Under the pieces are notes generated by a model. That model made no database searches. It was not told the DNA's origin and saw only the letters and a program-made list of their open reading frames with translations. Shown here one piece after another: positions 9,047 to 17,387 of a stretch of 64,000 bases of DNA. A program made the position numbers and the translations under genes. Every line of letters begins with the position of its first letter. Positions within the stretch are counted from its first letter, which is position 1. Origin of the DNA: Natrialba sp. SSL1 (lineage in GTDB: Archaea > Halobacteriota > Halobacteria > Halobacteriales > Natrialbaceae); assembly GCF_001861355.1 (NCBI RefSeq), contig NZ_MASN01000052.1, forward strand, positions 62,001 through 126,000, read 5' to 3'.

Positions 9047-9244
9047 TGGTTCATGGTGCCGAGAACCACGTACACGCGAGACACAGATCAGAAGTCATGA
9101 ACGAATCACTGAAACCGGCGACACCGATAACAGAGATCGAACGACGCAGTCACTCCCGGATGGAGCCAGCTGAAACGACCAGTGCTGTCTCCCAGTTCTG
9201 ATGTTCGCCCTGATTCACAGCGTCACCCGAGCCGACTGACCGAC

Positions 9245-9550
9245 TCACTCACGATCCGCTTCGTGATCCGTCTCCGTCTCGGTCGAACGGTTCGGATCTG
9301 CTGACTGTGCTGTTTGCGTGCCATTGTGGGCACCCTCTCCCTCCACTACCTCCCCGTTCTCGAGTTCCTCGAGTTCGTCGAGATACTGCTCGGCGTCGTA
9401 CCTGACGTACCCCGTATAGAGAAAGATGAGCCCAAAGAGGATCATCGGGACGCCAATGAGCATGAACAGCACTGCCAGAATCGTCCCGAGATCAGACGGG
9501 AGCGAAGCAGGAACCGGCGTGAACGCAACCGGAGCCGTAATCGAATTCAT
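9245..9550 (-). CDS. Small single-pass membrane protein
   Basis: The 101-residue protein has one or two hydrophobic segments (about residues 15-45, LGTILAVLFMLIGVPMILFGLIFLYTGY in part). An acidic, hydrophilic tail with ELEELENGE follows and ends in a Thr/Asp-rich stretch. I do not recognise a family. The start MNSITAPV at 9550 avoids nine residues of Arg-rich upstream sequence. It lies 40 bp downstream of nreA on the same strand and may be cotranscribed. Confidence 0.55.
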   Translation of the reverse strand: MNSITAPVAFTPVPASLPSDLGTILAVLFMLIGVPMILFGLIFLYTGYVRYDAEQYLDELEELENGEVVEGEGAHNGTQTAQSADPNRSTETETDHEADRE

Positions 9551-9590
9551 ACTGGGGTTGAGTCGCCGTCCGACCAAAGGCGTTCCCCTG

Positions 9591-10886
9591 TCACTGCGAA
9601 AACGCGTTCAGATTCGTCTGCAACCCCGCCGCAAGCTCGGACTTGCGCTGTAAGCGCGCGTGAGACACCGGCAACTGCGTCGCAATCTCCGCGATTGCCC
9701 CGTGGAACGTCTCCGCCTCACCGTACTGGCCGTCGAAGGCGTTTCGCACGCTCTCCCGAACCTGCCAGACACCAACGGGTGCCCAGTAGTCGTCCGACAC
9801 CTCACGGAGGACCAGACACTTCGCCTGGCGGCCGATCGATTCGAGGTACTCGAGTACACCCAGTCTCGCCGCGTAGTACGCGCCGGCGGTTTCCTCGACG
9901 TAGCTGGTGCGGCCCTCGTAGCCCTCGCTGGCGCTCTGGAGCCAGATGTCGCCGTCGCTGTTTGGATTCCAGATGCTGCCGGGGGCCTTCATCTCGACGA
10001 GTTCGAACTCCCAGGTGCCGGGCGCGAGGACGACCCAGTAGCGGTTGCCCATGTACTCGTTGGCCCAGACCTGGACCTCGTCGATGCTCTGTTCGGTTCG
10101 GATACGGCCGCGGAGGAACTGGCTGACGGTGTCGTCGACTGCGGTGATCGACCAGCGGGTTGGGACGAGACGACGCTGCTTGGTTTCGCCGAGTGCGCCG
10201 GCCGAGAGAATCGAGTTGATCTCGTAGACGTCGAAGCCGCGCCGGTAGAGGTAGGTCATCGCGCCCTGGGCCTGCCAGTCGTCGTCCTCTAGGGTTTTCT
10301 TGACCGGCTTCGGGACGTAGGGGTTCTCTCGAAGCTCTGCGTTCCGGGCGTTGGCGCGCGGGCCGCGCGGCGTTGCGACGTCCGTCCCGGCATCGAGCCC
10401 GAGGTCGGGCGTGTCGTCGAGGCCGATTTCGAGGTCGACCGGGTTGCCGGCGATGGCGACCTCGCGCTGGACGCCGACGAAGCCGTCCCAGGTGTCGTGA
10501 ACGGAGGGCGTGAGGCGACTCGCGATAGATGGTGAGTCGACGTTCGCCCGCTTGTTGGAGTTCAGCAGGCCGGTTCGGCGCTGGAGTACGTCGTCGATGG
10601 CGTACCCCTGATTGTACCAGTTGCCGTCGGTGACGTACTCCTGAGCGTCGTCCTCGTCGCCGACAGGCGAGAGCACGCCGATCGGAATGTCGGGGTAGTT
10701 CGATCGGCCGACGAAGATAGATGGGGCAGTCGAACCGACGAGGGTGTCGCCACTCAGCGCGTCGTCGAAGCGGCGTTCGAACTCCTCGAGGTGGTCCGTG
10801 ATCGCGTAGGACTTCTCCTTTGCGAGGCGCCGTCGCTCGGCTTCCTCGTCGGGTTCGAGTTCCTCGATGTAGTCGTCGAGGCGCAT
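9591..10886 (-). CDS. nreA: DNA repair protein NreA
   Basis: The 431-residue protein matches archaeal NreA (DUF650/DUF651), a DNA-damage-tolerance factor reported to interact with PCNA. Typical stretches are VGSTAPSIFVGRSNYPDI near residue 50, QREVAIAGNPVDLEI near 142, and NRYWVVLAPGTWEFELVEMK in the second half. The last residues QTNLNAFSQ resemble a PCNA-interacting (QxxLxxF) box at the extreme C terminus. No N-terminal zinc-finger cysteines are visible. The ATG at 10886 is the only sensible start. Confidence 0.85.
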   Translation of the reverse strand: MRLDDYIEELEPDEEAERRRLAKEKSYAITDHLEEFERRFDDALSGDTLVGSTAPSIFVGRSNYPDIPIGVLSPVGDEDDAQEYVTDGNWYNQGYAIDDVLQRRTGLLNSNKRANVDSPSIASRLTPSVHDTWDGFVGVQREVAIAGNPVDLEIGLDDTPDLGLDAGTDVATPRGPRANARNAELRENPYVPKPVKKTLEDDDWQAQGAMTYLYRRGFDVYEINSILSAGALGETKQRRLVPTRWSITAVDDTVSQFLRGRIRTEQSIDEVQVWANEYMGNRYWVVLAPGTWEFELVEMKAPGSIWNPNSDGDIWLQSASEGYEGRTSYVEETAGAYYAARLGVLEYLESIGRQAKCLVLREVSDDYWAPVGVWQVRESVRNAFDGQYGEAETFHGAIAEIATQLPVSHARLQRKSELAAGLQTNLNAFSQ

Positions 10887-11202
10887 TCACTCACTGTAAG
10901 GATGGCTGGGGTTTGAATGTTGAGTTGCACAGCGCTCCGCGGGCTGGCAGTGTGCGTCCCCAGCGAAATGTCAGAGGCACGGCCAGGCATTCCACCACCC
11001 ATCGGGCACGCCGAAACCGGTGTTGGATCGGTGTCGGCAGAGTGTGGCACCAGGCCGCACCCGATGATTCGGCGTGGGGTATAAAATATACGGCTGGGTG
11101 TTTTCTGGGTGAGAAACTACGGCACGCAGCGGTGGCCCGGCTGGCGGAGCCGAATTCAGGACGGCACAGGCAGTTATTGTGGTTGCACACGAACAGGACT
11201 GC
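10887..11202. other. Intergenic region between nreA and the phosphoesterase gene
   Basis: This 316-bp gap separates two divergent genes. It holds a strong TATA-like box (11080-11090) directed at the phosphoesterase gene, with a leader of roughly 85-90 nt, and a second AT-rich stretch (TTATTG near 11174) that could give a leaderless start at 11203. I see no tRNA or convincing small gene; a CGGCT/AGCCG hairpin near 11140 is too short to call. Confidence 0.4.
11080..11090 (+). promoter_or_regulatory. TATA-like box upstream of the phosphoesterase gene
   Basis: TATAAAATATA is one of the most AT-rich 11-mers in the window. It sits about 120 bp before the ATG, so transcription from it would give a long 5-prime leader. 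Confidence 0.5.
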
Positions 11203-12651
11203 ATGGAAGCTGACGGCGAAGCGCCGGTGTACTACGTCATCAGTGACCTCCACATCGGCGGCGACGAACAGTTGGGCGACGTTGCGTTCCTTCCGGAGCT
11301 ACTCACCTTCCTTCGACGACTCGAAACGACGGCCGAACCCGCTGAACTCGTGATCAACGGCGACCTGTTTGGGCTCTGGGAGTTCACGGAATCCCAGGGC
11401 GTCGCAAAGTTCGACACACTGGTCGAACGCTATCCCGACCTGTTCGAACAGCTCCGTGCGACGGGTGCTGAAATTCCAATTACGCTGCTTCCGGGCAATC
11501 ACGACACCGAACTCGCCGCGTACGAGGAGTACGAACGCCTGCTGGCAGCGTACAACGTCACGCTCGTTCGAGCCGAGTCGCTCACCCGACCGCTCGGCGA
11601 CCGGACGATTCACTTCGAACACGGTCATCGGCAGGATCCCAACAATCGATTCGAGGATTTCGGCAATCCCTACGAGAAACCGCTCGGCTACTACTACAAT
11701 ACGCTGGTGACGAGTCGAGCGGGACGACTCTCGGACCGCGGCCGGTACAACTGGCTCAAGGACGTTCAGGCGGTGACGCCGACCGAACGCGTGCCCCGCT
11801 GGCTCCTCTCGAAGTACTTCTACCGTGAGATGAGGCCGACGCTTCGGTACGCCTTGCTGCCGGTCCTCCTGCTATTCAACGTCAGCATCGTCATCACCGT
11901 GCTGGCAGCCCTCGATGTCGCAGGCATCTGGACCATGCCGGTCACCGTAACGGACGACGTACTCGCACAGTTGGGACTCGTCGGCGAAGCGGTCCACTTC
12001 CTGCTCGTCGCTAACGTCGTTATCGTCGGTATTCTGCTGCTTGCGAGCATTCCAGTCTACCTCGTTCTCCGCGACCTCAGCGCAACCATCGACCGGTTCG
12101 GTATCCGCGAAACCGATCTCACCGTCGACCCGGACGAACCGTACAGAGAGGCCGCACGAGAGGTCTTCGACGAACGGCCGGACACCGCCGTCTTCTGCTA
12201 CGGGCATACCCACCGACCGATGATGTCCGTCGTCGACAATCGGTTGCTCGTCAACACCGGTACCTGGCTGAAGCGACTCCACCGCCGGGATGTCGTCGCC
12301 GGCCTGCTCCCACCCGTCTACTACCCGTCGTACCACCTGAGTATCGTGCGTATATCGGCCGCCAACGACGCCGACGGGAACGGTAACGGCGGCGACAGCG
12401 ATCGGGACGGCTACGAGAGCGCCAACAGCGACAACAGGAACAGCAGTGACAGCAACGGTAACAGGAACAGCAGCAACAGCAGCAAGAACGGCATCATCGT
12501 CGAATACACCCCCGCAGACAAACCAAGCCCCGCCGCAAACGAGATGACCCTCCTCGAGCGACTGCTGACACTGGGCCGCGCGCCGGCACTCGAGTACCCC
12601 GACCGGGCGTACGTGACGGAGTCGGGGACGACGATCGATCCGGACGACTGA
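11203..12651 (+). CDS. Calcineurin-like metallophosphoesterase with inserted transmembrane hairpin
   Basis: The 482-residue protein has all dinuclear-metal motifs: DLH at 15-17, NGD at 52-54, GNHD at 98-101, GH at 141-142 and GHTH at 334-337. It recalls LpxH/UDP-diacylglucosamine-type enzymes. Between the GH and GHTH motifs an insert of about 150 residues carries two hydrophobic helices (about 217-238 and 264-290), which would anchor the enzyme to the membrane. Residues 386-433 form an Asn/Ser/Asp/Gly linker encoded by repetitive DNA. The ATG at 11203 places the first motif at its normal distance. The substrate is unknown. Confidence 0.75.
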   Translation: MEADGEAPVYYVISDLHIGGDEQLGDVAFLPELLTFLRRLETTAEPAELVINGDLFGLWEFTESQGVAKFDTLVERYPDLFEQLRATGAEIPITLLPGNHDTELAAYEEYERLLAAYNVTLVRAESLTRPLGDRTIHFEHGHRQDPNNRFEDFGNPYEKPLGYYYNTLVTSRAGRLSDRGRYNWLKDVQAVTPTERVPRWLLSKYFYREMRPTLRYALLPVLLLFNVSIVITVLAALDVAGIWTMPVTVTDDVLAQLGLVGEAVHFLLVANVVIVGILLLASIPVYLVLRDLSATIDRFGIRETDLTVDPDEPYREAAREVFDERPDTAVFCYGHTHRPMMSVVDNRLLVNTGTWLKRLHRRDVVAGLLPPVYYPSYHLSIVRISAANDADGNGNGGDSDRDGYESANSDNRNSSDSNGNRNSSNSSKNGIIVEYTPADKPSPAANEMTLLERLLTLGRAPALEYPDRAYVTESGTTIDPDD

Positions 12652-12801
12652 CGGGGGTGGCGATGTCCACGCTGGGAGTGGCGATGGGGAGAGACGTGCA
12701 AGGACGAGCAAAGACGAGCGGTGACGAACGGCGGCCTGTCGTACACGGCGTAGACATCGTACGTGTCGTGGACACACACAAGGAACGCGCAAAAGACAAC
12801 C

Positions 12802-12810
12802 GTTAAAAAC
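12802..12810 (+). promoter_or_regulatory. TATA-like box of the zinc-finger/EF-1beta operon
   Basis: GTTAAAAAC is centred about 26 nt before the ATG at 12832, which suggests a leaderless transcript. Confidence 0.5.
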
Positions 12811-12831
12811 GGCGGGCGGAAAGGAAGGGGT

Positions 12832-13011
12832 ATGAGTACGACGGACGATCAGCAGACACGATCCTGTGTCTCCTGCGGGATCAACATCGCCGGCACGAAC
12901 GCTGCGGCGTTCAAGTGCCCAGAGTGTGGCAAGCAGATTTACCGCTGTGCCAAGTGCCGCAAGCAGAGCAACCTCTATGAGTGCACCGAGTGCGGATTCA
13001 CCGGACCCTGA
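12832..13011 (+). CDS. Small zinc-finger protein, HVO_2753 type
   Basis: The protein has 59 residues and four CxxC motifs (CVSC, CPEC, CAKC, CTEC). The spacing and length match the HVO_2753 zinc-finger micro-proteins of Haloferax, whose loss is reported to affect biofilm formation and swarming. The C terminus CTECGFTGP is typical of the family. The start codon lies about 26 nt after a TATA-like box. Only 5 bp separate its stop from the EF-1beta start, so both are probably made from one mRNA. Confidence 0.85.
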   Translation: MSTTDDQQTRSCVSCGINIAGTNAAAFKCPECGKQIYRCAKCRKQSNLYECTECGFTGP

Positions 13012-13016
13012 TCTCC

Positions 13017-13283
13017 ATGGGAAAAGTCGCTGCCAAAATCAAGGTCATGCCGGACAGCCCAGAAATCGACCTGGACGCACTCCAGGAGCGTCTCGAGAGC
13101 GCACTCCCTGAGGGTGCGAAGATCAACGGCGTCGAGCGCGAGGAAGTCGCGTTCGGCCTCGTTGCACTCTACCCGACCGTAATCGTCCCTGACGGCTCCG
13201 GCGGCACGGAAACCGTCGAAGAAAACTTCGATGACGTCGAAGGCGTCGAGAGTGTCGGCGTCGAGAACGTCGGCCGTATCTAA
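13017..13283 (+). CDS. ef1b: Translation elongation factor 1-beta (aEF1B)
   Basis: The 88-residue protein is full length for archaeal EF-1beta, the GDP/GTP exchange factor of aEF1A. It begins [19 protein letters not shown] and ends with [18 protein letters not shown], both typical. It is the second gene of the zinc-finger operon, and that coupling is recurrent in haloarchaea. Confidence 0.93.
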   Translation: MGKVAAKIKVMPDSPEIDLDALQERLESALPEGAKINGVEREEVAFGLVALYPTVIVPDGSGGTETVEENFDDVEGVESVGVENVGRI

Positions 13284-13568
13284 CTCGGATTCGAATCGAT
13301 TTTCGATCCGTGTTCGCTGTTATTGGTCGTGAGCGACTGCGTTGACCGCTTGGCTACGTTGGTGTCGCTGGTCGCGTCGTGTAGCTGGCCACATTTGGGA
13401 GCACACCGTCGTGGCTCCCAAACCTGCTCGTACTGCTGGCATACCACCACCCACCGCTAGTGCAGACAGTGGACTCGGAAACTCGGAAGAACTCGAAGTA
13501 GCTCGGAACGTACTCGAGTACCATCGATCCAGCGCGGGCCGATTCGAAGATACTGAAAAAGTGACTCG

Positions 13569-15077
13569 TCAGGCGGATTCCCGGTACGCGTCGAATCGGC
13601 CCTTCAGGAACGGCCCGAACAGAATCGCGACGATTGCGACCACGAGCAACGGCGAGAGCCAGCCGTACTCGATCGGGTTGAGGAAGATCATGTACGAGCC
13701 ATCAGAGATCTGCAGCGAGGTGTAGAGGTTCTCCTCAGCAATGCTGCCGAGGACCACTCCGAGAACGAACGCGATCACGGAGTAGTTGTACCGCACCATG
13801 TAGAAGCCGATCACGCCGAAGACGATGATCGTCACGACGTCGATCGGGTTCGAATCGAGGGCGTACGTCCCGAGGAACGAGAGGACGACGACCATCGGGA
13901 TGAGGTAGTTCGTGTCGATTCGGGTCAGGACGCCGAGCCGGGTGACCAGCGTGAGCCCGACGAGGAGGATGATGATGTTTCCGACCAGCAACGCGAGCAA
14001 CATCGTGTAGGTCAACGCGAGTTCGCCGCTCGGATCGAACATACTCTGGCCGGGTCGCAGGTTGTGCATGAGCAGGCCGGCGATGAGGACGGCCGTCGAC
14101 GAACTCCCGGGGATACCGAAGGAGATCGCAGGAATGAGCGAGCCCGCGACGGTGCCGTTGTTCGACGCCTCCGAGGCGACGACACCGGTCTCGTTACCGG
14201 AGCCGAACGAATCAGGGTCGTCCGAACTGCGGACGGCCTCGGAGTAGGCGACGAAGTTCGAGACCGTCGAGCCGGCACCCGGAATGGAGCCGACGATCAT
14301 CCCGATCATGCTCGATTTGAACACCGTGAGCGGACGCCTGACCGTCTCGACTGCACCGTCGATAATGCCGCCGCCGATGTCGACCGCCTGATCGGCGATA
14401 CCGCCCGTCTGCCCGGCGAGTTTCATCATCTCCGCGATCGCGAACAATCCGATGAGGACGGCGACGAAGTCGATCCCATCGTACAGCAGCATCGAGTCCG
14501 TGTATCGGTTGTCGAGACTCATCGGGGCCGACCCGACTGTCGTCACGAGCAGGCCGGCGACACCGGCGAGCAGTCCTTTCGCCATCGAGCCGCGGGTGAC
14601 GACGGTGATCATCGCCAGGCCGAGGACGGCGACGAGGAACCGCTCCGGCGAACCGACGGCCAGCACGATCTCGACGAGGAACGGCGAGAACAGGATCAGC
14701 GCCGTAATCGTGAACAGCCCGGCGATCGTCGACGCTGTCGCCGAAATCGACAGCGCCGTGGCTGCTTTCCCCTGTTTCGACATGGGGTAGCCGTCGAACA
14801 TCGTTGCCGCCGAGGACGACACCCCGGGCGTATTGATGAGGATCGCCGCGATCGACCCGCCGTACATCGAGCCGCTGTAGATCCCGATCAAGAGGATAAT
14901 CGCGTTCTCCGGCGACAGCGGCGCCGTCATCGGCAGGATAATCGCCATCCCGAGCGGCGGTCCGAGTCCCGGCAGCGCGCCGACGATGATCCCCAGCAGA
15001 ACGCCGATGATCACCCAGATCATCGTCTCGAACGTGAGCAGCGTCTCGAGTGCCCCGAACAGTGACTCGACTGTCAT
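13569..15077 (-). CDS. tctA: Tripartite tricarboxylate transporter large permease, TctA
   Basis: The 502-residue, 11-12-helix protein has the TctA hallmarks GALPGLGPPLGMAIILPMT near residue 33, LLIGIYSGSMYGGSIAAILINTPG near 62-85 and GSIPGAGSTVSNFVAYSEA near 265. TctA works with TctB and the binding protein TctC to import di- and tricarboxylates by secondary transport. Its start overlaps the TctB stop by 4 bp (ATGA), so translation is coupled. The substrate is not deducible. Confidence 0.92.
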   Translation of the reverse strand: MTVESLFGALETLLTFETMIWVIIGVLLGIIVGALPGLGPPLGMAIILPMTAPLSPENAIILLIGIYSGSMYGGSIAAILINTPGVSSSAATMFDGYPMSKQGKAATALSISATASTIAGLFTITALILFSPFLVEIVLAVGSPERFLVAVLGLAMITVVTRGSMAKGLLAGVAGLLVTTVGSAPMSLDNRYTDSMLLYDGIDFVAVLIGLFAIAEMMKLAGQTGGIADQAVDIGGGIIDGAVETVRRPLTVFKSSMIGMIVGSIPGAGSTVSNFVAYSEAVRSSDDPDSFGSGNETGVVASEASNNGTVAGSLIPAISFGIPGSSSTAVLIAGLLMHNLRPGQSMFDPSGELALTYTMLLALLVGNIIILLVGLTLVTRLGVLTRIDTNYLIPMVVVLSFLGTYALDSNPIDVVTIIVFGVIGFYMVRYNYSVIAFVLGVVLGSIAEENLYTSLQISDGSYMIFLNPIEYGWLSPLLVVAIVAILFGPFLKGRFDAYRESA

Positions 15078-15898
15078 TGGTTCTGGTTCACCCCGTGCTT
15101 GCGGCGAGTGGTTCCCTCTCGGTCAGCGGTAGTGCCGTGTGAACGGGCCGTTTCGCGCGTTGTCCGACCGCCACCGACGCCAGAGAGTACGGTGAGTGTT
15201 GCCAATGCACTGGTGTCACCCCCACCGATGAACAGCGGTGCCGGTGGTTCCCAGCCGGTGTACCAGCCGACCGCGATTTCCGGCGCGATGACGAGGTAGA
15301 ACACGAGCGCGGTGAGAAAGCCGACGCCGACGAGTGCGATGGACCGCCGTCGGTCGATTCCCGCCCACCATGCAAAGAGGGCGACGAAAATCGGCGTCGC
15401 GTACAGCATCCCGATCGTGAACGTCAGGCCGAGATACAGTACACACAGTCCCGCGGTGACGGCGGGACCCCACGGGTCGTCGATGTCGTACGTGTAGGCA
15501 CCTGCAGTCGGCTCCTCGGCTGACTGGTCGTCAGTGTCAGTGTCAGCGTCAGTGTCGCCGTCGCCGTCGTCCTCGTCAGCGCCGAGTAACTGTGCCGGCT
15601 CGGCGACGAATCGCCGGAGCGGACCCGGCAGATAGTTTCGCCCGAGGAGCAAGAGCGAGAGCACGATCGTCGCCCCCGCCGTTAGCCGGGGAAACGTCGC
15701 CGCACTCGCGGTAAACTCGCTGGCTCCCCAGAACATGTAGCTCGCAGCGACGAGGAAACAGAGCAACAACACGTGCTCCATCGTCCCTCGTTCGCGGAAC
15801 ACGACTTCGCCCGCGTCACTGAGTCGGGTCGTGACCGTTTCGAACCCCTCTCGGGCTGTGCGTGAAACGGTCTCGCCAACGGTGTCTGTGTCGTCCAT
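15074..15898 (-). CDS. tctB: Tripartite tricarboxylate transporter small subunit, TctB
   Basis: The 274-residue protein has four hydrophobic helices in two pairs. The first (residues 37-95) and second (145-210) are joined by an acidic linker of Asp/Thr repeats near 106-127, longer than in bacterial TctB. A Gly/Thr/Arg-rich tail follows the last helix. The start is MDDTDT at 15898; upstream codons encode a Thr/Ser-rich stretch over repetitive DNA and are unlikely to be protein. The stop overlaps tctA by 4 bp. Confidence 0.78.
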   Translation of the reverse strand: MDDTDTVGETVSRTAREGFETVTTRLSDAGEVVFRERGTMEHVLLLCFLVAASYMFWGASEFTASAATFPRLTAGATIVLSLLLLGRNYLPGPLRRFVAEPAQLLGADEDDGDGDTDADTDTDDQSAEEPTAGAYTYDIDDPWGPAVTAGLCVLYLGLTFTIGMLYATPIFVALFAWWAGIDRRRSIALVGVGFLTALVFYLVIAPEIAVGWYTGWEPPAPLFIGGGDTSALATLTVLSGVGGGRTTRETARSHGTTADREGTTRRKHGVNQNQ

Positions 15899-15997
15899 CG
15901 ATTGTGTTTTTCTGGGTTGTCGGTTGGTGTTGGTGCTGGTACTGGGACTGGTACTGGCGGTATCCCACCCCACCCACGCTATTCACGTACGGACACT

Positions 15998-16059
15998 CCA
16001 CACGCTACTTCCGCCACACTGGTTCTGTCCACACGCTACATCCACCACACTAGTTCTGT
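15998..16059. repeat. Two tandem copies of a 31-bp repeat between tctC and tctB
   Basis: Copy 1 (15998-16028) and copy 2 (16029-16059) differ at 3 of 31 positions. Both begin CCACACGCTAC and end GTTCTGT. The half-unit ACGGACACT followed by CACGCTAC flanks the pair on both sides (from 15989 and from 16069), so the tract is a decayed tandem array covering about 15989-16090. It lies between the binding-protein gene and the permease genes. Confidence 0.7.
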
Positions 16060-16140
16060 CACTCAACTACGGACACTACACACGCTACTCACACCCGCAG
16101 ACACCGCACCAGACCAGCGACTGTGAGCGGCCACGTCAGG

Positions 16141-17124
16141 TTATGCGTCTTCGTCGATCCGCTCCTCGAACGCCTCGAAGTCGACGTTCGCCTCGAGTTC
16201 GTCGAGTGCGCCATCGAGGTCGTCGGCCGCCGCATTCATGTCGCCGTACTCGAGTACGTTGCCGGTTTCTTCGGCCCACTCCTGGGCCTCGTCGTGGGTT
16301 GCGGCGTACTCGATGGCGTCGGCGAGGTCCTGGCGGACGTCTTCCGGGGTGCCAGGTGGCGCGATCTGGGTCTGTCTGAATTCGGAGATGTACGCGAGGC
16401 TGTCGCCGTAGTTGGTGATCTGGTCGATCTCCGGGAAGGCGTCGATATCGGTGTCCATCAGGTTGACGATGGCGCTGACGTCGCCGGAGTCGGCGGCGTC
16501 GGCGGCGGAGGTGTTCGTTGCGATACCGACCGGCGTTTCGCCGGAGATGACGGCTTCGTTGACTTCGCCACCGCCGTCGTAGGCGACGGCGTTCTCCCAC
16601 TCGAGATCGTACTCGTCGCGAAGCAGGTAGGAGATGACGTGGCTGTCGTGGCCGGTTCCCTGATGAGCGAAGTTGTCGACCTCGCCGTCGGCGTAGGCGT
16701 CCTGCAGTTCGCTGAAGTCGCTGACGCCGAGTTCGTCGTTGACGATGATCGTGTAGCCGAAGACGCCGGAGTACGCGATCGGTTCGAAGTCAGACGGCTG
16801 CCAGTCGTCGATGCCTTCGAGCCGCCAGCCGAACTGCCAGCTTGGCGTGTTCGCGGTGCCGAAGACGGTGCCGTCGTCCTCCTGGTCGTGGAGCCACTCG
16901 ATACCGCGAAGGCTTCCTGCACCGGGCTGGTTGTCGATGACGACGGAGCCGTCGAGTTCTTCTTCCATGAGTGGGCCGAGCTGGCGGGCGTAGGTGTCCG
17001 TGCCACCGCCCTCGGACCACGGAATCATCCAGGTCAGTTCTTCGTTGTCGAGACAGCCGGCAAGGCCAGCAAGCGAGACAGTAGATGCTGCACCAATTCC
17101 TTTCAGCAGACGTCGTCGATTCAC
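16141..17124 (-). CDS. tctC: Tripartite tricarboxylate transporter substrate-binding lipoprotein, TctC
   Basis: The protein has 327 residues from a GTG start. It opens with a twin-arginine signal RRRLLKGIGAAS and a lipobox LAGC, so it is Tat-exported and lipid-anchored. TctC features include PWSEGGGTDTYARQLGPLMEEEL, where the GGGTD region binds carboxylate, then NQPGAGSLRGIEWL. It captures the ligand outside the cell for TctAB. The GTG at 17124 puts the two Arg at residues 3-4; a TTG at 17172 is also open. The permease genes follow after a 242-bp gap containing tandem repeats. Confidence 0.85.
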   Translation of the reverse strand: MNRRRLLKGIGAASTVSLAGLAGCLDNEELTWMIPWSEGGGTDTYARQLGPLMEEELDGSVVIDNQPGAGSLRGIEWLHDQEDDGTVFGTANTPSWQFGWRLEGIDDWQPSDFEPIAYSGVFGYTIIVNDELGVSDFSELQDAYADGEVDNFAHQGTGHDSHVISYLLRDEYDLEWENAVAYDGGGEVNEAVISGETPVGIATNTSAADAADSGDVSAIVNLMDTDIDAFPEIDQITNYGDSLAYISEFRQTQIAPPGTPEDVRQDLADAIEYAATHDEAQEWAEETGNVLEYGDMNAAADDLDGALDELEANVDFEAFEERIDEDA

Positions 17125-17387
17125 AGTCCACCGTATCCGCTGAAACGGTGATAAGGATGGCCACCTATGCAAGAGTTACAGGTATCTCGAACACAGATGA
17201 AAGATAATTTGGTATAGATGCGGACACTCCTCTTCTTTCCCACCCAATAATCATACGATTGTGTTATGGTGGCATACCACTCACGATCTACGATACCAAG
17301 GACCGAATCGGACCGTCCCATCTGGGGCGGTGTCATCGAGACGACTGCACTGCCGCCAGCGCAACGTTTACTGGACGCTACCTGTGA

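Noticed and set aside
11130-11175. Small RNA or terminator hairpin
   Set aside because: The CGGCT/AGCCG stem is only 5 bp and GC-rich stems of that size are common by chance here.
15989-16090. Possible CRISPR-like repeat at the tct locus
   Set aside because: The two 31-bp copies abut directly with no spacer between them.
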